A stretch of 7,143 nucleotides of DNA from Bacteroidota bacterium (GTDB lineage: Bacteria; Bacteroidota; Ignavibacteria; UBA10030; UBA6906). Below are positions 1 to 5,958 of the stretch, piece after piece. The DNA is taken from the NCBI GenBank assembly GCA_003541875.1, contig DPLS01000189.1, positions 8,593 to 15,735 on the forward strand, read 5' to 3'. Each line of letters begins with the position of its first letter. Position 1 is the first letter of the stretch. The translations under genes and the position numbers were made by a program. The notes beneath the pieces are model-generated. The model was given only the letters and a program-made list of their open reading frames with translations. It searched no databases and had not been told where the DNA came from.

Positions 1-445
1 TCACGCGTCGTGCAACGTCTGGTTTCACACGCCGCTCAAGCCAGACAAACTTGTGTTTTGTGTTTGAGAGCTTCGCGAGATACATAGACTTGGGTTCGCC
101 AAATATTCTCGCAAACCTTTCTGCGATGTCAGCCGCGCCACTCCCTACGATCCGTGGATCGGCTCCAAACGAAACGTATATTGAGTTCGAGACGAGGATC
201 TTTCCGTTGCGGTCATAGATGTTCCCCCGTTCAGCAGCAAGAACAACTTTCGACTCATACTGCCGTTTCGCAATCTCCTGGTACTTTGATGCCTCGATCA
301 CTTGAATATGGACCAAGCGCAAGGCCACCACGCCGAAGAAGAACAGAAGCGCAACCTTCAGAAGCAGCATCCTTGAGAATGAATCCTTGGTCGGATTCGA
401 TTCCGTTGGAGGAGAAGCGTTCCTATTTACTGCGTTGAGTGTCAT
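1..445 (-). CDS. ftsI: Septal peptidoglycan transpeptidase FtsI/PBP3, N-terminal part, 3' end outside the window
   Basis: FtsI is a class B penicillin-binding protein that cross-links septal peptidoglycan in complex with FtsW. Translating from the ATG at 445 gives 148 residues open to the window edge. A short polar cytoplasmic tail (1-24) is followed by one membrane anchor (about 26-46, LLLKVALLFFFGVVALRLV). The linker then carries the class B PBP signature AERGNIYDRNGKIL (71-84) and a KFVWLERRV segment (132-140) typical of the start of the N-terminal dimerisation domain. The transpeptidase domain, with its SxxK, SxN and KTG motifs, lies beyond the window, so activity cannot be judged. A sporulation-type SpoVD or a PBP2-type homologue shares this signature, but the place after ftsL supports FtsI. 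The start lies 21 nt after the ftsL stop, with no clear Shine-Dalgarno, so the genes are probably in one operon. Confidence 0.93.
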   Translation of the reverse strand, partial: MTLNAVNRNASPPTESNPTKDSFSRMLLLKVALLFFFGVVALRLVHIQVIEASKYQEIAKRQYESKVVLAAERGNIYDRNGKILVSNSIYVSFGADPRIVGSGAADIAERFARIFGEPKSMYLAKLSNTKHKFVWLERRVKPDVARRV

Positions 446-466
446 CGAATTGCTCGTGGGGTCACG

Positions 467-928
467 TTACTTTGTTTGCGACCTCTTGCGAGCCTCCTCC
501 ATCATATCGTCATCAACATTAAACAGCGTTGGTTGTTCTTTGAGATAGCGAAGGCCCACCTGCTCGCCGGCAATCTTGCCGATGCGTTCCCAGCCAGATT
601 TCCGGTTGATTTCTGCTTTCAGGACCGCGTTGCCGTTCACAAGCTTGTCGTACTGAGCCTGTAGCTGGTTGACTTCGGCGGCAAGCCCGTTTACAGCAAT
701 GATATTCCCTATGTAGCTAACGATGGCGAAGCCAAACCCAAACAGTAAGACAATAATTGAGAATGTTGACACCTTGCGGTCAACCCCTTTCTTGTTGGGC
801 CTGACAACAAACCGGGGGGCGCGTGAGGCAGAGGAATCGCCATAGACATACCGGTTCTCGCGTGCCGACACATCGCTCTGTGCCCGATGGACGAGTTCTG
901 CTACATCCGAGGATAGTTTCTTTGCCAC
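467..928 (-). CDS. ftsL: Cell division protein FtsL
   Basis: FtsL is a single-pass inner-membrane protein that joins FtsB and FtsQ to activate septal wall synthesis by FtsW and FtsI. FtsL is poorly conserved, so the call rests on architecture and position. The 153 residues show a basic N-terminal cytoplasmic tail (1-52), one hydrophobic segment (about 54-79, FSIIVLLFGFGFAIV), then a periplasmic coiled-coil stretch (about 80-112) and an ERIGKIAGEQVGLRYLKEQP segment (114-133) like the end-of-helix motif seen in FtsL proteins. It lies exactly between rsmH and ftsI. The start is GTG at 928. An in-frame TGA at 946-944 excludes a longer protein. No Shine-Dalgarno is seen. The cytoplasmic tail is longer than the roughly 35 residues of E. 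coli FtsL, and the acidic DDDMMEE C-terminus is also extra. A FtsB-like septum initiator is a less likely alternative. Confidence 0.85.
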   Translation of the reverse strand: MAKKLSSDVAELVHRAQSDVSARENRYVYGDSSASRAPRFVVRPNKKGVDRKVSTFSIIVLLFGFGFAIVSYIGNIIAVNGLAAEVNQLQAQYDKLVNGNAVLKAEINRKSGWERIGKIAGEQVGLRYLKEQPTLFNVDDDMMEEARKRSQTK

Positions 929-963
929 TTGTTCAGAACCGATTCACTGAAACCAAGGTAGAA

Positions 964-1881
964 TCACGCGTTTACTCGTTCTGCCGCCCTTAGCTTGGCG
1001 CTTCTCGCCCGGGGGTTTCGCGTAGCTTCCCCCAAAGACGGGGTAACGGGTCTCTTCGTCAGAAGCCTCAACCGGGGAACCACGATCCTGTCCGCAGCGT
1101 ACTTGTTACCTGAAGGAATGACCGAGGCGGAATGTTTCCTGAAAGACTCCTTGACAATTCTGTCTTCCAGCGAATGGTACGAAATCACCACAAGCCGTCC
1201 GCCGGGTGCGAGTATCTGCAGCGCATCGAGAAGCACTCTCTCTAAGTTTTCGAGTTCTTTGTTGACGTGTATTCGAATCGCCTGAAAGATGCGGGCCAAC
1301 GTCTTTGCCATGAATCGTTCGCCCGTCACAGACGACACGACATCGTGCAGCGTTCCCGTCGTTTCAATTGGCCGGCCGGACACTATCGCTTTCGCAATCC
1401 GCCGCGAATTTCTTTCCTCACCGTACTTCCACAAAATACTCGCCAGTTCTTCGTCCGAAAGCCTGTTCACAACATCCCAGCCCGAAAGAGGTTGCCGACG
1501 ATCCATTCGCATGTCTATCTTTCCATTTGAGCGAAAGCTGAATCCTCTGGAGGCTTCGTCCAACTGAAATGATGAGACGCCGAGATCAAGGAGAAGTCCG
1601 TCTATCGATGCAAATCCACGAGAACGGAGCTCGGGTTCCAGGTTTCTGAAATTAGAGTGAACAAAGAGGGTGCGCTCTGCAAACGGCTTGAGCCGCTGCT
1701 CGGCAAATCGAATCGCATCCTCGTCTGCGTCAAAACATACTACTCTTGTCGTCTCGGTAGTACGACGACATATCTCCTCTGCGTGTCCACCACCACCCAC
1801 GGTGCCGTCCACAAATACTCTGCCGGTCGGAGTCACAAGGAACTCAGCCGCTTCGTCGCGAAGCACGGGATCGTGATACAT
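964..1881 (-). CDS. rsmH: 16S rRNA (cytosine-1402-N4)-methyltransferase RsmH
   Basis: RsmH (MraW) uses S-adenosylmethionine to methylate N4 of C1402 in the decoding centre of 16S rRNA. The protein has 305 residues, near the usual 310, and starts with YHDPVLRDEAAEFL, the family's (Y)HxPVL opening. SAM-binding motifs are DGTVGGGGH (25-33) and FDAD (50-53). Other family signatures are DLGVSSFQLD (99-108), RGFSFR (112-117), DMRMD (123-127), WKYGEERNSRRIA (151-163), FQAIRIHVNKEL (199-210), ISYHSLEDRIVK (233-244), TKRP (275-278) and the NPRARSAKLRAAER tail (289-302). The ATG at 1881 is preceded by GAAAGAG about 4 nt away, the nearest thing to a ribosome binding site in the window. It sits in its canonical place between mraZ and ftsL, and no key motif is missing. 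Confidence 0.98.
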   Translation of the reverse strand: MYHDPVLRDEAAEFLVTPTGRVFVDGTVGGGGHAEEICRRTTETTRVVCFDADEDAIRFAEQRLKPFAERTLFVHSNFRNLEPELRSRGFASIDGLLLDLGVSSFQLDEASRGFSFRSNGKIDMRMDRRQPLSGWDVVNRLSDEELASILWKYGEERNSRRIAKAIVSGRPIETTGTLHDVVSSVTGERFMAKTLARIFQAIRIHVNKELENLERVLLDALQILAPGGRLVVISYHSLEDRIVKESFRKHSASVIPSGNKYAADRIVVPRLRLLTKRPVTPSLGEATRNPRARSAKLRAAERVNA

Positions 1882-1910
1882 GGATCTCTTTCGGGACAGA
1901 CGGTCTCACC

Positions 1911-1922
1911 CGGCACATGCCG
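1911..1922. repeat. Short GC-rich inverted repeat between mraZ and rsmH
   Basis: CGGCACATGCCG forms a 4-bp CGGC/GCCG stem with a 4-nt loop, 5 nt after the mraZ stop. No T-run follows, so it is not a classical terminator. It could be an mRNA-stability or processing element or chance. Confidence 0.25.
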
Positions 1923-1927
1923 AGTAC

Positions 1928-2380
1928 CTACGGAGACTTCTTGTGAAGGACGGCTTGCGCGACGTTCTCGTAGCTGTCGGTTTGCGACTTCATGTAGACT
2001 TCATAGTCCTTCGGGTTCCAAACCTCGATTCGCTCAAGCACGCCAAGTATCAATACTTGATCTTCGATGCCAGCAAACTGTAACAGCTCTCTCGAGATGG
2101 TAATTCGCGATTGACCATCCAGCTGACCTTCGGTGGCATATTGCAGAAGCGTTCGTGTGATGAATCGATGTTGAGAATTAGAGGGTGAGAGTTCGCGGAC
2201 AGATTCTTCGAGTGTATTCCATTCATCAAGCGGGTAGAGGAAGAGGCACTTTTCAAAACCGCGCGTCACTACGAACGTATCGTTCGCTTCATGAGAGACG
2301 TACTTCCTCAGCTTTGCTGGAATGTTGATGCGCCCCTTGCTATCAACAGAGTAGGAATATGATCCCTTGAACGATGACAT
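1928..2380 (-). CDS. mraZ: Transcriptional regulator MraZ
   Basis: MraZ is a small DNA-binding protein, first gene of most dcw clusters, that forms ring-like oligomers and represses its own operon in E. coli. This copy has 150 residues, normal for the family, and contains the two expected SpoVT-AbrB-type halves. Each has the DxxxR signature: DSKGR (13-17), followed by INIPAKLR, and DGQSR (88-92), followed by ITISRELLQFAGI. The start, MSSFKGSYSYSVD, matches the family's N-terminal pattern. The ATG at 2380 has no Shine-Dalgarno but an A-rich run (AGAAACAA) before it. Matching GTGGGT boxes lie 42-68 nt upstream, which points to autoregulation. A gap of 46 nt separates it from rsmH, and the same operon is expected. 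Confidence 0.97.
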   Translation of the reverse strand: MSSFKGSYSYSVDSKGRINIPAKLRKYVSHEANDTFVVTRGFEKCLFLYPLDEWNTLEESVRELSPSNSQHRFITRTLLQYATEGQLDGQSRITISRELLQFAGIEDQVLILGVLERIEVWNPKDYEVYMKSQTDSYENVAQAVLHKKSP

Positions 2381-2382
2381 TT

Positions 2383-2394
2383 GTTTCTAGAAAC
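2383..2394. repeat. Perfect 12-bp palindrome next to the mraZ start codon
   Basis: GTTTCTAGAAAC is self-complementary over 12 bases. It abuts the 16-bp palindrome with no gap and ends 2 nt before the mraZ ATG. It occupies the place where a ribosome binding site would lie, and no Shine-Dalgarno is present there. As RNA it could form only a 4-bp stem. Confidence 0.55.
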
Positions 2395-2410
2395 CGATTT
2401 GGCCAAATCG
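2395..2410. repeat. Perfect 16-bp palindrome in the mraZ leader
   Basis: CGATTTGGCCAAATCG is self-complementary over all 16 bases. It lies between the MraZ boxes and the mraZ start. As DNA it could be a dimeric regulator site. As RNA it could form a 6-bp stem with a GGCC loop. No known regulator consensus is recognised. Confidence 0.6.
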
Positions 2411-2421
2411 ACTTATTTTCT

Positions 2422-2448
2422 ACCCACCCGTCACCCACTTTTACCCAC
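2422..2448 (-). promoter_or_regulatory. MraZ operator: three GTGGGT direct repeats
   Basis: The minus strand carries GTGGGT three times, at 2448-2443, 2438-2433 and 2427-2422. Start-to-start spacings are 10 and 11 bp, so the boxes lie on roughly one face of the helix. E. coli MraZ is known to bind tandem TGGGN repeats separated by about 5 nt in the leader of its own operon. The pattern, strand and position between a promoter and mraZ all match, so MraZ very likely binds here and controls mraZ-rsmH-ftsL-ftsI. The one-base-longer second spacer departs slightly from the E. coli pattern. Confidence 0.82.
2423..2446 (-). other. Potential G-quadruplex motif overlapping the MraZ boxes
   Basis: The minus (sense) strand has four GGG tracts at 2446-2444, 2436-2434, 2429-2427 and 2425-2423, with loops of 7, 4 and 1 nt. 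This satisfies the common G3N1-7 rule. It would sit in both the non-template DNA and the 5' leader of the mRNA. Three of the four tracts belong to the MraZ boxes, so the motif may be a by-product of them. Folding is not shown by sequence alone. Confidence 0.4.
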
Positions 2449-2459
2449 GGCGTTATGCT

Positions 2460-2487
2460 AAGATAGCTATTTGGGTCTGAAAGTCAA
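2460..2487 (-). promoter_or_regulatory. Candidate promoter of the mraZ (dcw) operon
   Basis: On the minus strand TTGACT (2487-2482) is separated by 16 bp from TATCTT (2465-2460). This matches sigma-70 boxes at 5 of 6 and 4 of 6 positions. The downstream box extends to TATCTTAG, which also fits the Bacteroidota -7 element TAnnTTTG at 5 of 6 fixed bases. Transcription would start near 2453, just before the MraZ boxes, leaving a leader of about 70 nt. It is the best candidate in the mfd-mraZ gap. Its position directly before the operator supports it, but activity is inferred. Confidence 0.6.
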
Positions 2488-2515
2488 GGGAAAAACAACC
2501 AAATTCGGCACTTTT

Positions 2516-2546
2516 GAACGGTAGGATGCTGGGGAACGGGTAGGAT
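2516..2546 (-). repeat. Imperfect direct repeat upstream of the mraZ promoter
   Basis: On the minus strand ATCCTACCCGTTC (2546-2534) is followed after 6 nt by ATCCTACCGTTC (2527-2516). The copies differ only by one C in a run, and their period is 18-19 bp, about two DNA turns. The repeat lies about 28 bp upstream of the -35 candidate. Spacing and position would suit a dimeric activator or repressor site, but no known regulator consensus is recognised. Confidence 0.5.
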
Positions 2547-2582
2547 TTACCAAGGCGGCAGTAGCGGGAGAGAAGCGAAGAA

Positions 2583-5500
2583 TCAAGCTTTCCCAATACT
2601 TCTGGCCATCTCCTGCAGGAATTGGATTGCTTCTTCAACTGGGAGGTCACCGTCAGATGACCTTACCGTCAGCCTCAGATTCTTGCCGGACTGCTTAAGC
2701 GCGACGTTCTTTCCTCTCCATCTTGAGATCTCTGACATGACGGTCTGGAAGTCTGCCGCTTCATAGAAGGTCGTGTCGGTCTCCGGTGGAAATTCTATTT
2801 CGACCCCCGCTTTACCCATGAGAACCTTTGTGAACCCAATCTCCGATGCGGCAAGCCGCAAGCGGACGGCGCTGAATAGGTTCTCGACTTCGACGGGATG
2901 CGTGCCAAACCTGTCTCGGAGTTCTTCCCCGAGTTCGGCAAGCTGCTCGTGAGCGCTTAGCGCATACATTCTTCTATAAATCTCCAGGCGCTCGGTATCA
3001 TTCTCGACGTACGTTGACGGGATGAGAGCGTTGATCTCCACTTCCACGATTGTTTCTGCTGCCGCACGCCCCCTCTCCTTTTCTTCGGGGAAGAGATCTC
3101 TGAATTCCTGCTCCTTGAGCTCCTTGACTGTGTCGTCAAGTATGCGAGTATATGTTTCAAATCCCATCGACTCGATGAAGCCGCTTTGTTCTGCCCCAAG
3201 CAAATTCCCTGCTCCTCTAATTTCAAGATCCCTCATCGCGAGATTGAAACCGGATCCGAGTTCTGTGAATTCTTCTACTGCTTGAAGGCGCTGGATCGTT
3301 GTTCGGGGCAATACCGAAATGGGTGGAACAAGAAGGTAGGCGTAGGCCTGGATGTTCGATCGCCCGACTCTTCCTTTCAGTTGATACAACTCTGACATTC
3401 CAAAACGATCTGCGCGGTTCACGATTATTGTGTTCACGTTGGGAATATCCAGGCCGGACTCAATAATCTTCGTACACACAAGCACGTCAATTTTCTTCTC
3501 TTGAAACTCCAGCATCACCTTTTCGAGTTCGTGCGCGTGCATTTGCCCATGAGCCGAGTGGATCCGCGTGGCCGGAAGGAGCTCCCTCAGCCTCTCGGCC
3601 CACACATCGATGTCGCCAATCCTGTCGTGCACGAAGTACACTTGTCCCCCGCGACCAACCTCGCGCCGTGCCGCCTCTTTAATAAGGTCGTCGTTGTATT
3701 GGACAATCTCGGTGATAATAGGAAGGCGGTTCCGTGGTGGTGTTGCAATAATTGAAAGGTCCCGCGCACCCATAAGAGAGAAGTGCAGCGTCCTCGGAAT
3801 CGGGGTTGCCGTTAGGGTTAGCGTGTCGACTGTGGCGCTGATCTGGCGAAGTTTCTCCTTTGCGGCAACGCCAAATCGGTGTTCTTCATCAACAATCAAC
3901 AAGCCAAGGTTCTTGAACCGAACGTCCTTTGAAAGAATCCTGTGGGTTCCAATGATGACGTCGATTGCTCCAGATTCTAGCTGTTCAAGAATTTGGGTCT
4001 GCTCACGTTTCGTCTTCAGGCGAGATATCACCGCCACGCGCACGACATATCTTGATGTCCGATCAAGAAACGTGTTGAAATGCTGAATCGCAAGAATTGT
4101 GGTCGGAACCAATACCGCAACCTGCTTCCCGTCCAAGACGGCCTTAAATGCAGCTCGCACAGCAACTTCTGTCTTTCCAAATCCCACATCTCCACAGACG
4201 AGACGATCCATCGGGTATGGTTGTTCCATATCCTGCTTCACGTCAAGAGTGGCTTTGGCCTGGTCAAAAGTGTCCTCATAGATAAAAGACGCCTCAAGTT
4301 CCTTCTGCCATGGAGTGTCGGGCTGAAACGCGTGACCGGCGGCCCCTTTCCTCTTGGCGTATAACCGAATCAAGTCCCGGGCAATATCCTGAATCCGCTT
4401 TTTCGCCCGCGCCTTGAGCTTGTCCCATTCTTGTGTGCCGAGACGCGTAAGTTTGGGCGTGTGGCCATCTTTCGACGAGTATTTCTGTACTTTCCCCAAA
4501 TAATTAAGATTGACGTATAGTGTGTCCTTCTCTTCGTACAGGAGTTTCATCACTTCTTGTTCGACATCGCCGACGCTGATTTTCTTCAGCCCATCAAATC
4601 TGCCGATGCCAAATTCCTGATGAACAACGTAGTCACCTTTGTGCAGTTGTTGGAGTTCCTTTGGCGAGAACCCTCGAAATCTGGGCCGGTGGTGAGTGCC
4701 CCTTCTTTTCTGACGATCGAATATTTGATGCTCCGTATAGCACGCCAATCGCTGGCTGGGCAGCAGGAACCCTCCGTGGATCGCGTGGTGAACAAATTCG
4801 ACGTTTGCCAAGTCCACCGCTCTACTGTCAGCAGGGAAAGATTCGCCAGGCAGACCTCCGTCTGCCAAGCTCGGCGATTGTGTTACCAACTCTCGAATAC
4901 GATTCAACTCCGCCTGTCCGTCGCAGGTAATCAACACGCGAACACCCTGGCTCTGAAGTTGCAGGAGGTGTTCATGCAGGAGCCGCATGTTGCCATTGAA
5001 CGCTGGTTGCGGCAACGAATCAAAATCTGTTCTGTTGACCGACTGTGAGAATGGCTCATAGTGAACCTGGACGAGTCGCGAGACCCTGTCGCGTAGGATT
5101 TCGGCGCCAATTGTGTTCTCGTGCTCACGAGCGCACACCTCTTCCACTCGCCTCCATACCAATTCCGGTTCGATCAACACTACGAGCGCGTCAATCCTCA
5201 GGTACTCGAACAATGACGATCTTCGAGTCTCACCTCCACCCAACTCGCGCGCCTCGAAGAGATCCGGAACGATGCTTGCAACGGCTATCTCTCTGATTGA
5301 TCTCTGTGAGAGTGGATCAAATTCTCGAATCGACTCAATCGTATCACCGAAGAATTCACAGCGAACCGGGTATTCATTTCCATAAGAGAAAATGTCCAGT
5401 ATCCCGCCACGAAGTGAGTACTCACCGGGAGATCCAACAAAATCGCTTCTCTCAAATCCACCCTCATTGAGTCTTCGCACCGTATCGGTCAGGGGATGAT

Positions 5501-5939
5501 TGCTTCCAGACGCAATGCTTATTGTGCTGGTACCCAAGAGCGATGGGGCTGGAAGGCGGGCGGGAAGCGCGTCGGATGTTGTTACCAAAACCTGCGTGTG
5601 CGCACCCAACAGAGCGCGGAGCGTTGCTATGCAATCGCTGTCGGCAAGACCTATGCTTGGTGTTGCCAATTGGGTTGCACCAACGGTGAAGAATCTTGCC
5701 GTGTCACCACGGAGCAGACTGAGGTCGTCCGATAATTGTTCGGCCTGCGAACGCTCACCTGTAACGACGAGGACTTGCCTGCCGAGGACGTTTGACAGCG
5801 AAGAGATTACAAACGACGCCAGAGAACCGGAAAGCCCTTTGACTGAGAGGCAAGAACCATGATTGCGGCGCTCGATTTCAGCCAAGAGGTTTTGGAACGG
5901 CCGGCATCTCTCTATTCCGGCCACGAGTTGTTTGAACAT
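2583..5939 (-). CDS. mfd: Transcription-repair coupling factor Mfd
   Basis: Mfd is a DNA translocase that pushes RNA polymerase stalled at DNA lesions off the template and recruits UvrA for nucleotide excision repair. From the ATG at 5939 it has 1118 residues, close to the 1148 of E. coli. In order: a UvrB-like N-terminal module including GGILDIFSYG (178-187); the RNA-polymerase-interacting domain starting near KGDYVVHQEFGIG (from 434); Walker A GDVGFGKTE (583-591, Lys589); the DEEH box (684-687); motif III TATPIPRT (710-717); motif VI GRVGRS (856-861); the MRDLEIRGAGNLLG segment (from 902) belonging to the translocation (TRG) region; and a complete C-terminal TRCF domain. All motor motifs are intact and no frameshift is seen. 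The frame is open upstream to 6020, but that start would overlap murQ by 62 nt with family-unlike residues. The chosen start lies 19 nt after the murQ stop and gives MFKQLVAGIE, a plausible N-terminus. No strong ribosome binding site precedes it. The start is less certain than the identity. Confidence 0.97.
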   Translation of the reverse strand: MFKQLVAGIERCRPFQNLLAEIERRNHGSCLSVKGLSGSLASFVISSLSNVLGRQVLVVTGERSQAEQLSDDLSLLRGDTARFFTVGATQLATPSIGLADSDCIATLRALLGAHTQVLVTTSDALPARLPAPSLLGTSTISIASGSNHPLTDTVRRLNEGGFERSDFVGSPGEYSLRGGILDIFSYGNEYPVRCEFFGDTIESIREFDPLSQRSIREIAVASIVPDLFEARELGGGETRRSSLFEYLRIDALVVLIEPELVWRRVEEVCAREHENTIGAEILRDRVSRLVQVHYEPFSQSVNRTDFDSLPQPAFNGNMRLLHEHLLQLQSQGVRVLITCDGQAELNRIRELVTQSPSLADGGLPGESFPADSRAVDLANVEFVHHAIHGGFLLPSQRLACYTEHQIFDRQKRRGTHHRPRFRGFSPKELQQLHKGDYVVHQEFGIGRFDGLKKISVGDVEQEVMKLLYEEKDTLYVNLNYLGKVQKYSSKDGHTPKLTRLGTQEWDKLKARAKKRIQDIARDLIRLYAKRKGAAGHAFQPDTPWQKELEASFIYEDTFDQAKATLDVKQDMEQPYPMDRLVCGDVGFGKTEVAVRAAFKAVLDGKQVAVLVPTTILAIQHFNTFLDRTSRYVVRVAVISRLKTKREQTQILEQLESGAIDVIIGTHRILSKDVRFKNLGLLIVDEEHRFGVAAKEKLRQISATVDTLTLTATPIPRTLHFSLMGARDLSIIATPPRNRLPIITEIVQYNDDLIKEAARREVGRGGQVYFVHDRIGDIDVWAERLRELLPATRIHSAHGQMHAHELEKVMLEFQEKKIDVLVCTKIIESGLDIPNVNTIIVNRADRFGMSELYQLKGRVGRSNIQAYAYLLVPPISVLPRTTIQRLQAVEEFTELGSGFNLAMRDLEIRGAGNLLGAEQSGFIESMGFETYTRILDDTVKELKEQEFRDLFPEEKERGRAAAETIVEVEINALIPSTYVENDTERLEIYRRMYALSAHEQLAELGEELRDRFGTHPVEVENLFSAVRLRLAASEIGFTKVLMGKAGVEIEFPPETDTTFYEAADFQTVMSEISRWRGKNVALKQSGKNLRLTVRSSDGDLPVEEAIQFLQEMARSIGKA

Positions 5940-5958
5940 TGTATCGAGGCTCTGGAAA

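Noticed and set aside
46..66. Short TGTGTTTTGTGTTTG near-repeat
   Set aside because: It lies within ftsI coding sequence and reflects the local NTKHK codons; no repeat unit recurs elsewhere.
154..438. Plus-strand open frame of 94 codons
   Set aside because: It lies opposite the N-terminal coding region of ftsI, which has clear family motifs, and its product is low-complexity and arginine/serine-rich, as expected of a shadow frame.
1657..2103. Plus-strand open frame of 148 codons across the mraZ-rsmH junction
   Set aside because: It is antisense to two well-supported genes, its product has no recognisable domain, and no promoter or ribosome binding site precedes it.
2488..2582. Possible intrinsic terminator after mfd
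   Set aside because: The minus strand has a TTTTT run near 2495, but the only stem before it is about 3 bp (CCG/TGG), too weak to support a terminator.
2453..2650. Minus-strand open frame of 65 codons across the mfd end and the mfd-mraZ gap
   Set aside because: It overlaps the mfd C-terminus in another frame and runs through the promoter candidate. The product has no recognisable feature.
4557..5048. Plus-strand open frame of 163 codons inside mfd
   Set aside because: It is fully antisense to conserved Mfd sequence including the RNA-polymerase-interacting domain, and its product looks like a shadow translation.
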